Below are positions 1 to 8,697 of a DNA stretch of 53,054 bases, one piece after another. Position 1 is the first letter of the stretch; each line of letters begins with the position of its first letter. Under the pieces are notes generated by a model, which had not been told where the DNA came from, ran no database searches, and worked only from the letters and a program-made list of their open reading frames with translations. Source of the DNA: Syntrophomonadaceae bacterium (GTDB taxonomy: Bacteria > Bacillota > Syntrophomonadia > Syntrophomonadales > Syntrophothermaceae); contig JAAYAC010000086.1 in NCBI GenBank assembly GCA_012719535.1, forward strand, positions 1 through 53,054. Direction: 5' to 3'. A program made the position numbers and the translations under genes.

Positions 1-72
1 ATTTTATCCTGGCACTAAATATCATTTCCACTACGAGTAAAAAAAATACACATCCGAAAAAAATTTTTTCCA

Positions 73-81
73 TGCTATAAT
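73..81 (+). promoter_or_regulatory. Candidate extended -10 promoter for rsmD
   Basis: TGC followed by TATAAT (76-81) forms an extended -10 element about 70 bases before the rsmD start. No good -35 box is seen 17 bases upstream. The first 149 bases otherwise hold no convincing gene; they are A/T-rich and probably intergenic. Confidence 0.35.
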
Positions 82-149
82 TCTTTTAAAACTATGCCAG
101 AAGAAGGAAAGACACCGTCGAATGAAGAAGAACAATGGAGGAATAACCG

Positions 150-740
150 GTGCGGGTGATTGCAGGTACAGCTAAGGGCCGGAAACTGAAAGCTCCACCG
201 GGCTCGCCAACGCGGCCTGTAACTGACCGTATCAAGGAAGCTTTGTTCAATGTTATCGGCCATGATATACCGGGAGCCAGTTTCCTCGACCTATTCGCGG
301 GGAGCGGCTCGGTAGGCATCGAAGCTCTTAGCCGGGGAGCAGCGCGCGTCATCTTTATAGACAACCACCCAGCTGCCGTAGCCGTCATCCGTGAAAACCT
401 GAAACACTGTGGTTTTCAGTCCGGCTTCGAGGTTTATCGAAACGACGTTTTCAAGGCTATACCCATTCTTAACAAGAGAAAACTGGTTTTTGACTACATT
501 TATGTAGACCCGCCCTTTACCCAGCACCAGCTGTTTCCTGCTGTTATACAGGTAATTGACGACGTCCCGGTGCTGGCTACGGGCGGGGTAATGATTATCC
601 GAGTACCCCGTGGGGAGCCGTTACCAGACCTGCGAAAACTGGAGAGTTTTCGTTCTGACAGTTATGGTGAGTCCACTTTGGTCTATTACCAGCACCGGAA
701 TAGGGGGATTGATCAGGATGGAACTGTACGAGATACTTGA
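150..740 (+). CDS. rsmD: 16S rRNA (guanine(966)-N2)-methyltransferase RsmD
   Basis: Predicted to methylate guanine 966 of 16S rRNA using S-adenosylmethionine, in the cytoplasm. The 196-residue product begins with the family's MRVIAGTAKGR start, has the SAM-binding motif FLDLFAGSGSVGIEA and the catalytic DPPF motif typical of N2-guanine methyltransferases, and is of normal length. The GTG start at 150 follows GGAGG at a suitable distance. It overlaps the next gene by 23 bases, so the two are probably co-transcribed. In many Firmicutes coaD follows rsmD; here it does not. Family assignment is secure. Confidence 0.93.
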   Translation: MRVIAGTAKGRKLKAPPGSPTRPVTDRIKEALFNVIGHDIPGASFLDLFAGSGSVGIEALSRGAARVIFIDNHPAAVAVIRENLKHCGFQSGFEVYRNDVFKAIPILNKRKLVFDYIYVDPPFTQHQLFPAVIQVIDDVPVLATGGVMIIRVPRGEPLPDLRKLESFRSDSYGESTLVYYQHRNRGIDQDGTVRDT

Positions 741-1179
741 TGAAATGGAGGAGGTAATCAAGAGTGCCACCAAGATTCCACTGTCCGGCAAGGTAGTGAT
801 TGACCCGGAGTATTTTCTGGAAAAGGTTGATCGGTTGCGTGCCGTTCTTCCCGAGGAGATAGAGGAGGCCAGATCCTTACTGGAGGACCAGCAGGCACTG
901 TTTACTCACGCCCAGCAGGCTGCCCAGGAAATTATTGACGAGAGCAAGCACCAAGCTGCCCGTATAGTGGACAATAACGAGATCATCCGGCAGGCTCGGA
1001 GTATATCGGAGGAAATTGTAGCCAAGGCCGAGAGCCTGGCCCGGGAGATCAGAAGTGAAGCCAACCAGTATGCCGAGGATATGCTGGGACATATGGAGCG
1101 GGTTCTAAGAGAGGGCCTGGCCAGTATTCAAAAGGGCAGGAGTGAACTTAAGGAGATAATGAAGCAAGAGAACTGCTAA
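718..1179 (+). CDS. Coiled-coil protein of the rsmD neighbourhood (ATPase/DivIVA-like, function unknown)
   Basis: A 153-residue, charged, mostly helical protein without signal peptide or membrane segment. It starts MELYEILDEMEEVIK and continues with long stretches rich in Glu, Gln, Ala and Arg that look like a coiled coil (roughly residues 45-150), resembling ATP synthase b-subunit or DivIVA-type helices. Similar proteins sit after rsmD in other Clostridia, often labelled 'ATPase', with no nucleotide-binding motif; none is visible here. The reading frame is open further upstream, but ATG 718 fits the protein pattern and sits after AGGGGGATTGATCAGG. No function can be assigned from sequence. 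Confidence 0.65.
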   Translation: MELYEILDEMEEVIKSATKIPLSGKVVIDPEYFLEKVDRLRAVLPEEIEEARSLLEDQQALFTHAQQAAQEIIDESKHQAARIVDNNEIIRQARSISEEIVAKAESLAREIRSEANQYAEDMLGHMERVLREGLASIQKGRSELKEIMKQENC

Positions 1180-1237
1180 CCAGAGTTGCCGCGTGGTGGA
1201 TGGCAACGCCAAACACACGTTTATAAGGTGGTCTTTT

Positions 1238-3316
1238 ATGAAGATTCGTGATTTGATGACGGTCAATCCCGCGGTTATTAGCCTGGAACAAACAGTCGCT
1301 GATGTTGCCCGGTTATTTTTGGAAAACGAGATCGACGGGGCACCGGTGCTTAACGAAAAGGGTGAGTTGGTGGGGCTAATAACCAAGACCCATCTGATGC
1401 AGGTCATCGCCCGCGGCCTGCCGGCCGATACCCCGGCACGAACATTGATGACTACCGAAGTGGAAACTGTGGACCCGGACGATAACGTTTGGGAGTTTCA
1501 AAAGCGCCGGCGGGGTCGTTTGCCGGTGACCATAGACGACAAACTGGTAGGCATGTTTACCCGTTCCGATTTGATGACCGCGTTTTTTGCCATGATGGAA
1601 AAAACCGGGAAGGAACTGGAAGCAACTATTGACTGTATGTATAACCCCGTGGTATCAATAGATACCAGCGGAAACATTCAAGTGTTTAACAAGGCCGCGG
1701 AGAAACTTCTGGGGCTAAGAGCGGACGAAGTCCGTGGACGCAACATCAAAGACCTGGTTTACAACACCAAATTGATTGAGGTTATGGAAACCGGGCAAAC
1801 CCAGTCAACACAAAAGATCGTCATCGGGGATAAGACGTTTCTATCCAACCGTACCCCAGTTGTTAAAGAAGGACGGATAGTAGGGGCAGTTGCCGTGTTG
1901 CAGGAAATTTCGGAGCTAGAAGAGGTATCTAAGGAACTGGCCTACACCAAACGCCTCAACCAAGAGCTGGACGCCATCATCGAGTCTTCTTTCGACGGGT
2001 TGTATGTGACGGACGGTGAAGGTAATACCTTGCGCGTGAACAAAGCTACCGAGCGCATAACCGGGGTACCTACCGGGGAAGTCATCGGCCGCAATATGAG
2101 GGAGCTGGTTGAGGAAGGGGTTTATTCACGTTCTGGTACCCTGCTGGCGCTGGAAAAACAAGAAAGGGTTACAACCACGCTGGAAACAAGAACCGGGCAG
2201 ACGGTGCTGGTGACCAGCAACCCCATCTACGACGATGAGGGCAATATTTTTCGCGTGGTTACCAACGTGCGTGACGTTACTGAGCTAAATGAACTCAAGC
2301 AGAAACTGGAGCAGATAAGCCAGCTTTACCAAACGGAGTTGCAGCAATTGCGACTCCAGAATTCCCAACGCCTGGTCGTAAACTCACCCAAGATGAAAGA
2401 ATTGCTCAACCTTGTTACCCGGCTGGCGGGGGTAGATTCCACAGTGCTGATTCAGGGTGAGTCCGGGGTAGGCAAGGAATTAATAGCGGAGATAATTCAC
2501 ACCCATAGCAGCCGGAAGGATGGCCCCCTCATCAAGATCAATTGCGGGGCCATTCCTGAGAATCTACTGGAATCGGAGCTTTTCGGCTATGAACCGGGAG
2601 CATTTACCGGAGCCAGCAAACAGGGTAAAGCAGGTCTTTTTGAGCTTGCCAACGGGGGTACCCTGTTTCTGGACGAAGTCGGGGAAATGCCCCTAAACTT
2701 GCAGGTCAAGCTGCTCCGGGTTCTGCAGGACAGGAAAATAACCCGGGTAGGGGGAATTAAGTCGCACAAGGTTAATGTTCGGGTGCTGGCAGGAACTAAC
2801 CGTAACCTGGTCGATATGATCGGCAAGAAACAGTTCCGTGAAGACTTGTATTATCGGTTGAACGTAGTACCGGTACATGTGCCTCCCTTACGTGAGCGTA
2901 AAGAAGATATTCTGCCGCTGGTCCAGCATTTCTTGCAGGGGTTTAATAAAAAGTATCGCATGACTAAACGCATGGCGGCGGACGCAATAGAACGCCTGAT
3001 AGAATACGACTGGCCGGGTAACGTCAGGGAGTTGGAGAACCTTATCGAGCGGTTGGTAGTTATCACGGTTGGTGATGTTATCACGTCGGACGACTTGCCT
3101 GCCTGGGCGCAAGGGAACTTGCAGGGAGCAAATCCGGAATCTGAGATCATCCCGTTACGCCGGGCGGTGGAGAACGCCGAACGCAAACTGCTGCAAAAGG
3201 CTTTCGCCCGCTATGATTCTACCTATCAGGTTGCCCGGGTATTGGGAGTAAACCAGTCTACCGTTTTCCGCAAAGCTGTTAAATACGGGCTCAAACAACG
3301 TGAACGTACCACCTGA
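1238..3316 (+). CDS. Sigma-54-dependent transcriptional activator with CBS pair and two PAS domains
   Basis: A 692-residue enhancer-binding protein that activates RNA polymerase carrying sigma-54. Order of domains: a tandem CBS pair (about 1-115, MKIRDLM start), PAS 1 (about 125-235), PAS 2 (about 245-365), AAA+ domain (about 385-625) and a C-terminal TyrR/Fis-type helix-turn-helix (about 650-690). The AAA+ part has Walker A GESGVGKE at 407-414, an intact sigma-54 contact loop GAFTGA at 454-459 and the Walker B stretch [16 protein letters not shown] pairs usually bind adenine nucleotides or derivatives; PAS domains bind small ligands or redox cofactors. ATG 1238 follows AAGGTGG; an upstream GTG at 1193 has no good ribosome site. 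It converges on the butyrate operon, whose promoter region carries a sigma-54 site and three palindromes; I infer that operon is its target. Confidence 0.9.
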   Translation: MKIRDLMTVNPAVISLEQTVADVARLFLENEIDGAPVLNEKGELVGLITKTHLMQVIARGLPADTPARTLMTTEVETVDPDDNVWEFQKRRRGRLPVTIDDKLVGMFTRSDLMTAFFAMMEKTGKELEATIDCMYNPVVSIDTSGNIQVFNKAAEKLLGLRADEVRGRNIKDLVYNTKLIEVMETGQTQSTQKIVIGDKTFLSNRTPVVKEGRIVGAVAVLQEISELEEVSKELAYTKRLNQELDAIIESSFDGLYVTDGEGNTLRVNKATERITGVPTGEVIGRNMRELVEEGVYSRSGTLLALEKQERVTTTLETRTGQTVLVTSNPIYDDEGNIFRVVTNVRDVTELNELKQKLEQISQLYQTELQQLRLQNSQRLVVNSPKMKELLNLVTRLAGVDSTVLIQGESGVGKELIAEIIHTHSSRKDGPLIKINCGAIPENLLESELFGYEPGAFTGASKQGKAGLFELANGGTLFLDEVGEMPLNLQVKLLRVLQDRKITRVGGIKSHKVNVRVLAGTNRNLVDMIGKKQFREDLYYRLNVVPVHVPPLRERKEDILPLVQHFLQGFNKKYRMTKRMAADAIERLIEYDWPGNVRELENLIERLVVITVGDVITSDDLPAWAQGNLQGANPESEIIPLRRAVENAERKLLQKAFARYDSTYQVARVLGVNQSTVFRKAVKYGLKQRERTT

Positions 3317-3347
3317 TAACCTACAATACAGCTGGAAAGTTAAAAAT

Positions 3348-3369
3348 GGCGGTAGGTACTCCTACCGCC
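3348..3369. terminator. Bidirectional terminator between activator gene and acyl-CoA dehydrogenase gene
   Basis: Perfect stem of 9 base pairs (GGCGGTAGG / CCTACCGCC) with loop TACT. On the minus strand it is followed by ATTTTTAAC, fitting termination of the butyrate operon; on the plus strand the following sequence is only moderately T-rich. It lies exactly between the two convergent genes. Confidence 0.75.
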
Positions 3370-3417
3370 AACATCATATTGTTATTAGGAGGTAATAAAG
3401 TATGAGTTTAGGAAGGA

Positions 3418-4563
3418 TTATCTCAATCCCTTGAGCAGGTTATTAGCTACCACTATTCGCTGCACCTGGCTGGTTCCTTCATAGATCTGCAGTATCTTGG
3501 CATCACGCATATACTTCTCCACCGGGTATTCCTTGGTATACCCGTAACCTCCGTATACCTGAACCATGTCAGTAGTTACCCTCATCGCCATATCGCCGCA
3601 CCAACCTTTGGCTATCGAAGCCGCCTGGGAGAAAGGCTTTCCTGCCATCTTGAGCCAGCAGGCCTTGTGATAGAGCAACCGCCCGGCTTCAATGTCCATC
3701 AAGGCATCAGCCAGTAAAAATTGGATGGCCTGAAAAGAGGCGATCGGCTTACCAAATTGGACTCTCATTTTGGCATATTCTACTGCATGGTCAAAGGCTC
3801 CCTGGGCCGTTCCCACAGCCAGTGCCGCGATCATGGGCCTGGACAGGTCTAGCGTCTTCATGCAAGTCATCCAACCTGTCCCTTCGGCGCCCAGGCGGTT
3901 CTCTTCCGGTACGAACACGTTGTCGAATACTACCTCCGTGGTGTTGGAGGTTCTGATACCCATTTTGTTTTCTTTCTTACCAGTGGAGATGCCCTCACTA
4001 TTTCTATCTACCATGAATGCACATATTCCTTTGTATCCCATCTTCTTGTCGAGCGTGGCAAAAACCGTATACTGCCCGGCTACCCCACCGTTGGTGATGA
4101 AACACTTGGTCCCGTTCAGGATATAGCCACCGTCCACTTTTTTGCAGTTGGTGGACATACCCCCCACATCCGAGCCAGCTCCCGGTTCAGTCAGGCAAAA
4201 GGCCGCTACCTTGCCGTCAAGCAATCCTTTCCACCAGCGCTCGGCCTGTTCTTGGTTGGCTGCTACCACAACCGGCTCGGAGGCCAGCAGGCAACTTGCG
4301 ACAACCACCGTGGCCAGGCCCAGATCCCCGCGAGCCAGTTCTTCAACTGCCAGGGCTTGCCCCAGATAATCGATACCGGGCCCGCCAAATTCCTCCGGTA
4401 CACCGACCGTCATCAAGCCGGTTTCCTGCATCTTGGCCACCAGGTGCTCGGGATAGATATCCTTTTCGTCGTATTCGCCTACTACCGGCCACAGTTCATT
4501 TTCGGCAAACTTTCTGGCCATATCTTTAATCATTAGCTGCTCATCGGTATAGTTAAAATCCAC
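3418..4563 (-). CDS. Short-chain acyl-CoA dehydrogenase (probable butyryl-CoA dehydrogenase)
   Basis: FAD enzyme that oxidises butyryl-CoA to crotonyl-CoA, passing electrons to electron-transfer flavoprotein. The 381-residue length is typical. Visible are the FAD/substrate signature LTEPGAGSDVGGM, a C-terminal GGYGYTKEYPVEKYMRDAK block and the catalytic glutamate (Glu362) in QIYEGTSQ, the position found in short/medium-chain enzymes. The GTG start at 4563 follows AAAGGAGG. It is the last gene of a four-gene minus-strand operon; no etfAB genes lie nearby, so its electron acceptor is encoded elsewhere. Butyryl-CoA is inferred from the neighbours; slightly longer acyl chains are possible. Confidence 0.9.
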   Translation of the reverse strand: MDFNYTDEQLMIKDMARKFAENELWPVVGEYDEKDIYPEHLVAKMQETGLMTVGVPEEFGGPGIDYLGQALAVEELARGDLGLATVVVASCLLASEPVVVAANQEQAERWWKGLLDGKVAAFCLTEPGAGSDVGGMSTNCKKVDGGYILNGTKCFITNGGVAGQYTVFATLDKKMGYKGICAFMVDRNSEGISTGKKENKMGIRTSNTTEVVFDNVFVPEENRLGAEGTGWMTCMKTLDLSRPMIAALAVGTAQGAFDHAVEYAKMRVQFGKPIASFQAIQFLLADALMDIEAGRLLYHKACWLKMAGKPFSQAASIAKGWCGDMAMRVTTDMVQVYGGYGYTKEYPVEKYMRDAKILQIYEGTSQVQRIVVANNLLKGLR

Positions 4564-4704
4564 TTTTATCCTGCCTCCTTTTAAATCTTAACCCCAATTA
4601 CTTCGCTTGAAGAAAAACGACTGTTCAGTTCGGCTGTTAACCACCTCCCCGGGCCGGGGTTCAACCGCGGCGAGCAGGATTATCCCCTCTGCGGACACTC
4701 GCAA

Positions 4705-6048
4705 CTAGGCTCTGAGTTTATTGGTTGCCTTCCATATGTTCATTTTCCGGGCTTCTTCCACCAGTTCGTCCCGGAATTTAGGATGGGCAATATTGATAAG
4801 GGCTTCTGCCCGTTCCCAGTTGGATAAGCCCTTGAGCATGGCTTTGCCGTATTCCGTTATCACGTAGAAGGTTGCGCTCCGGGGGCAGGTGACTATGGTA
4901 CCCGGGGTCAGGGTGGGCCTGATGCGTGATTGCAGGTTACCGTCTTTATCCGTATAGGTGGAAGTCAGGCAGATAAATCCTTTGCCTCCCTGGGAACGGA
5001 ATGCCCCGTAAATGAAATCGAACTGGCCTCCCGTACCGGAGATATGGCGAGTACCGGAGGATTCAGAGGCCACCTGGCCGTAGAGGTCTACCTCAAGGGC
5101 ATTATTGATGGCTACCACTTTATCGTTTTGCGCCACGATAAAAGGATTATTGGTGTAGTCCACCGGGTATGATGCCAGCATGGGGTTTTTGTCCAGAAAT
5201 TCATAGAGCTTGGAGGTGCCCATTGCAAAAGTGTATACCATTTTACCGCGATCCACGGTCTTGCGGGCATTGGTAATACGTCCCGACTCGTACATGTCTA
5301 CGTAGGAATCGGCCAGCATCTCGGTGTGAACGCCCAGGTCTTTTAAATCTGATTCGGCAATCATTTTGCCCACTGCGTTGGGCATTCCCCCGATACCCAG
5401 CTGCAGGCAAGCACCGTCTTCGATTTCTTCCATTACCAGGCCGGCGATCACCTTATCCGTTTCTGTGATTACCGGGTTAGGTACCTGGGGCAGCGGCTTG
5501 CTTATTCCCTCGACAATGTAATCGACTTGCGAAATATGAATGGACTCGTGGCTACCCCCCAGGCACACCGGCATTTGTTCGTTTACCTCCACGATAACGG
5601 TCTTGGCTCGGTCGCACTGGGCCTTTTGAAAGGAGTTGGAGGGGCCGAAATTGAAGAAACCGTGTTTGTCCATCGGAGCTACTTGCATAATGGCCACGTC
5701 AGATTCCAGGTACCTTTGGTAGTACTGGGGAACCTCGCAGTAGAATATGGGGACATAGGTGCACAGGCCTTCGTCATGGAGCTTTCTTTCTGCACCGCTC
5801 ATATGCCAGCTGTTGTAGATGAAATGAGTTCCTTCCGGGTCTACTGTGCACACTTTAGGGCGAAAAAGGGTGGTTACCGCCCGGATCTTTACCCCGAAAA
5901 GCTCGTCCTTGCGACGGGCAAGAGCCTCGTCCATAACCGGGGGAGCGCAGGCAAAATGGCTATATTCCACCCAGTCTCCGGACTTGACAACCTTAGCTGC
6001 TTCTTCGGCGGGGACTAGTTTGCGTTGGTATTCCTCTGTAAATGACAC
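4705..6048 (-). CDS. Butyryl-CoA:acetate CoA-transferase (acetyl-CoA hydrolase/transferase family)
   Basis: Transfers CoA between acetyl-CoA and butyrate, activating butyrate without direct ATP use. The 447-residue protein carries the family blocks GIGGMPNAVG, ADSYVDMYESGRITNARK with VYTFAMGTSKLYEFLD, and SGTGGQFDFIYGA, which fit the butyryl-CoA:acetate group better than the 4-hydroxybutyrate group, though the two are close relatives. GTG start at 6048 behind GAGGAGG. It sits between thiolase and acyl-CoA dehydrogenase genes, so it supplies or releases the operon's CoA esters. An intercistronic hairpin precedes it. Exact acyl preference cannot be read from sequence. Confidence 0.85.
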   Translation of the reverse strand: MSFTEEYQRKLVPAEEAAKVVKSGDWVEYSHFACAPPVMDEALARRKDELFGVKIRAVTTLFRPKVCTVDPEGTHFIYNSWHMSGAERKLHDEGLCTYVPIFYCEVPQYYQRYLESDVAIMQVAPMDKHGFFNFGPSNSFQKAQCDRAKTVIVEVNEQMPVCLGGSHESIHISQVDYIVEGISKPLPQVPNPVITETDKVIAGLVMEEIEDGACLQLGIGGMPNAVGKMIAESDLKDLGVHTEMLADSYVDMYESGRITNARKTVDRGKMVYTFAMGTSKLYEFLDKNPMLASYPVDYTNNPFIVAQNDKVVAINNALEVDLYGQVASESSGTRHISGTGGQFDFIYGAFRSQGGKGFICLTSTYTDKDGNLQSRIRPTLTPGTIVTCPRSATFYVITEYGKAMLKGLSNWERAEALINIAHPKFRDELVEEARKMNIWKATNKLRA

Positions 6049-6128
6049 CCTAAATACCTCCTCCTGAGACCTACGAAATACTACATATGTGATATCGTTT
6101 AATATGTGGAATTAATTAATCCGAGGGT

Positions 6129-6165
6129 GGGAAATAGCGCGGAAGGTCTTTCTGCGCTATTTCCC
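6129..6165. other. Perfect 12-bp stem-loop between thiolase and CoA-transferase genes
   Basis: Arms GGGAAATAGCGC (6129-6140) and GCGCTATTTCCC (6154-6165) match perfectly around a 13-base loop. No T-run follows on either strand, so it is not a standard terminator. Within a minus-strand operon it could stabilise mRNA ends, mark a processing site or lower expression of the two distal genes. Confidence 0.7.
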
Positions 6166-6173
6166 TCCAATAC

Positions 6174-7376
6174 CTAAATGTCCCGGGAGATAATCGTAGC
6201 CATGGCCGGGCCGCCTCCGACACAAAGAGAAGCTCCCCCAACGGTGGCTCCCATTCTTTGTAGTTCGTACAGGCAGGCAATAATGATGCGCAGGCCCGTC
6301 ATGCCGATGGGATGTCCAATGGAAATACCGGAACCGTTGTGGTTGACTTTATCCATATCGATAACCCAGCCTTGTTCTTCTTTCAACATCCGTCCTACCC
6401 CCAGCCATTGGGCGGCAAAAGCTTCGTTGATTTCCCAGTACTCAATATCATCAAAGGTAAGACCGGCAAATTTGAGGGCCTTGGGCATCGCTCGGGCGGG
6501 ACCTAATCCCATGACTTCGGCAGGAACCCCGGCCGTAGCCGTGGAGAGAACCTTAGCTAGCGGCTTAATGCCAAGTTCATCGGCTTTTTCACGAGCCATG
6601 ACGATGGCGGCACACCCGCCGTCGTTGATTCCGGAAGCGTTACCTGCGGTTACCGTACCGCCTTTCTTGAAAGCCGGAGCCAGCTTGGCCAGCGATTCCA
6701 GGGTAGTTTCGGGTTTCCCGTGTTCATCCCTGTCGAACCAGGTGACCCCTTTCTTGGTTTTTATCTCAAAGGGAATTATTTCACCGTCGGCGAACTTATT
6801 GGCGGCTTGGGCGGCAGCGAGACGCTGCTGGCTCAGCAAGGCCAGTTCGTCCTGCTCCTGGCGCGAAATTCCATATTTCTCAGCAACGTTTTCAGCGGTT
6901 ATTCCCATGTGATACCCGCAAATAGTGCAGATAAGGCCGTCATACAACATGGCATCCTCCAGCTTGCCGGGTCCGAGCCGGTAGCCGGTACGTCCTTTGT
7001 GGACCAGGTACGGGGCCCCGCTCATGCTTTCCACCCCGCACACTAGAGCTATATCTGTATGCCCGCTCATTATGTTTTGACAGGCAATTTCGAAGGCTCT
7101 CATGGAAGAAGAGCAGAGCTGGTTGACGGTAACAGCCCCCGCCTTGGGGTCGATACCAAGGCCGTAACTTATCTGGCGGGCTATGTTCCCCCCTAATCCG
7201 GCCTGAATAACGCAACCGGCGACTACTTCGTCGATCATGTCCGGGGTAATGCCGGCTCGCTGGATGCATTCCTTACCAGTGGCAATGGCAAACTCCTTGG
7301 GATGAAAGCTGCTCAGGGAGCCCAGCATGGTGCCAACGGCTGTTCGGCAGGCGCTCACAATAACTGCTTCTCTCAT
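6174..7376 (-). CDS. Acetyl-CoA C-acetyltransferase (thiolase)
   Basis: Cleaves acetoacetyl-CoA with CoA to two acetyl-CoA, or condenses them in reverse. The 400-residue length is normal. The three catalytic elements are present: nucleophile Cys88 in NQLCSSSM, His355 in GISIGHPIGMTG and the C-terminal Cys385 in SLCVGGGPAM. The ATG start at 7376 follows AAGGAGG. It is the second gene of the minus-strand operon, 45 bases after hbd, consistent with the last carbon-chain step of butyrate oxidation. Confidence 0.95.
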   Translation of the reverse strand: MREAVIVSACRTAVGTMLGSLSSFHPKEFAIATGKECIQRAGITPDMIDEVVAGCVIQAGLGGNIARQISYGLGIDPKAGAVTVNQLCSSSMRAFEIACQNIMSGHTDIALVCGVESMSGAPYLVHKGRTGYRLGPGKLEDAMLYDGLICTICGYHMGITAENVAEKYGISRQEQDELALLSQQRLAAAQAANKFADGEIIPFEIKTKKGVTWFDRDEHGKPETTLESLAKLAPAFKKGGTVTAGNASGINDGGCAAIVMAREKADELGIKPLAKVLSTATAGVPAEVMGLGPARAMPKALKFAGLTFDDIEYWEINEAFAAQWLGVGRMLKEEQGWVIDMDKVNHNGSGISIGHPIGMTGLRIIIACLYELQRMGATVGGASLCVGGGPAMATIISRDI

Positions 7377-7421
7377 TGAATTACCTCCTTAATTCAATAC
7401 TGAACCTAAACACTTTGGAAC

Positions 7422-8270
7422 TCAGTACTTGAAAAACCCTTCCCCGGTCTTGCGGCCCAGCTTGCCGGCGCGAACCATCTTGATCAGAAGGGGACAAGGA
7501 CGGTACTTGTCGTCGCCGAATTCCCGGTGCAGTGTTTCCATAACAGCCAGGACGATATCGAGACCGATCATGTCCGCCAGGGCCAGGGGGCCCATCGGGT
7601 GGCCCGCACCGAGTTTCATGGAAGTGTCAATGTCGGAGGCGTTGGCAACCCCCTCCATGAGGGCATACATCCCTTCGTTTAACATGGGTACCAGCAAGCG
7701 ATTAACCACAAAGCCGGGAGCCTCATTAATTTCCACCGGGGTTTTACCCAGGTTGCTCGTGAGGTTCTTTATAATATCGAAGGTTTCCTGGCTGGTGGAG
7801 GCTCCTTTGATTATCTCAACCAGTTTCATGGCCGGAACCGGGTTGAAAAAGTGCATGCCAATAACCTTATCTGCCCTGCCGGTGGCAGCACCGATTTCCG
7901 TGATACTCAGGGCGGAGGTGTTGGAAGCCAGTATGCATTCCGGCTTGCAGGTCTCGTCCAACTCTTTGAAAATCGCCTTCTTTATGTCCATTACTTCTAT
8001 TGCAGCTTCTATTACTACATCGCAGTCTTTAGCTGCTGCCATGTCGACCGTCCCGCTGATGCGTCCCATAATGACATTCTTGTCGTCAGCGGATAACTTC
8101 CCTTTTTCGGCCATCTTGGCGAGGTTCTTCTCAATACCTTTGATCGCCTTGTCCACAAACTCTTGCTTGATGTCGCGGACAACCACGTCGAAACCGGCCT
8201 GGGCAGCAACCTGAACAATGCCTGCGCCCATGGTACCAGCTCCGAGTACCATGATTTTCTTGATGTCCAT
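7422..8270 (-). CDS. hbd: 3-hydroxybutyryl-CoA dehydrogenase
   Basis: NAD(P)-linked oxidation of 3-hydroxybutyryl-CoA to acetoacetyl-CoA. The 282-residue protein starts [17 protein letters not shown]; GxGxxG at residues 10-15 is the nucleotide-binding turn, followed by the acidic residue of VVRD. The central [14 protein letters not shown] block and the C-terminal [11 protein letters not shown] are typical. ATG 8270 follows AGGAGG. It is the first gene of the operon, about 190 bases after the predicted sigma-54 transcription start. No crotonase gene lies in this operon, so the hydration step must be encoded elsewhere. Confidence 0.95.
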   Translation of the reverse strand: MDIKKIMVLGAGTMGAGIVQVAAQAGFDVVVRDIKQEFVDKAIKGIEKNLAKMAEKGKLSADDKNVIMGRISGTVDMAAAKDCDVVIEAAIEVMDIKKAIFKELDETCKPECILASNTSALSITEIGAATGRADKVIGMHFFNPVPAMKLVEIIKGASTSQETFDIIKNLTSNLGKTPVEINEAPGFVVNRLLVPMLNEGMYALMEGVANASDIDTSMKLGAGHPMGPLALADMIGLDIVLAVMETLHREFGDDKYRPCPLLIKMVRAGKLGRKTGEGFFKY

Positions 8271-8470
8271 TCTTTTCCTAACCTCCTGTCACAGTTTTCC
8301 AACAACGGATATTATAACCGGTACGTTCCACCTCCTTCCATACTGGCTGGAAAAACTTTAATGTAAGGTTGGTTCGGTAGGCTGGTATCCGGGAATGAAT
8401 TAGCTTAAACTGGAATTGGTACTCCGGTATTGTGGTTCGGACTAGCCTGCAAGTACGATACTTATCAGGA

Positions 8471-8487
8471 GTGCAATAACCATGCCA
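8471..8487 (-). promoter_or_regulatory. Sigma-54 (-24/-12) promoter of the butyrate operon
   Basis: On the minus strand the sequence reads TGGCATG-GTTA-TTGCA, matching the sigma-54 consensus TGGCACG-N4-TTGCW with one change. The invariant GG (8486-8485) and GC (8474-8473) have the required 10 bases between them. Predicted start of transcription is near 8461, giving a leader of about 190 bases before hbd. A gene for a GAFTGA-containing activator lies in the same locus. Confidence 0.8.
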
Positions 8488-8590
8488 GGCGGTGGACCTT
8501 GCTGGAATTGATGACGGCAGGAAGCCCGGCTTCTCTGGGGAGAAGGCCGGTTAGGTTGCACGCCGGTTTATGTGGGCAAGCTGTCCGGGT

Positions 8591-8608
8591 TAATGCAGCC
8601 AAGCATTA
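8591..8608. promoter_or_regulatory. Palindrome 1, TAATGC-N6-GCATTA (candidate upstream activator site)
   Basis: Perfect 6-base arms with a 6-base spacer (AGCCAA). Its centre is about 139 bases upstream of the predicted sigma-54 start, the usual distance for enhancer-binding protein sites. The 18-base layout equals that of TyrR boxes, and the nearby activator ends in a TyrR-like helix-turn-helix. Confidence 0.7.
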
Positions 8609-8613
8609 GATGG

Positions 8614-8631
8614 TAATGCACTAGAGCATTA
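8614..8631. promoter_or_regulatory. Palindrome 2, TAATGC-N6-GCATTA (candidate upstream activator site)
   Basis: Same arms as palindrome 1 with spacer ACTAGA. Centre-to-centre distance to palindrome 1 is 23 bases, so two dimers could sit side by side, about 162 bases upstream of the predicted start. Confidence 0.7.
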
Positions 8632-8697
8632 CAACGGAGGGGTGGGTGGTGGCGAGCCATGAGATGGCCGGCACCGGGATTATAAGAAGTGACAAAG

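Noticed and set aside
94-159. Small ORF of 21 codons overlapping the rsmD start, a possible leader peptide
   Set aside because: No ribosome-binding site precedes its ATG; the frame is short enough to be chance.
610-717. Longer N-terminus for the coiled-coil protein after rsmD
   Set aside because: The upstream part lies inside rsmD and does not fit the helical pattern; ATG 718 has the better context.
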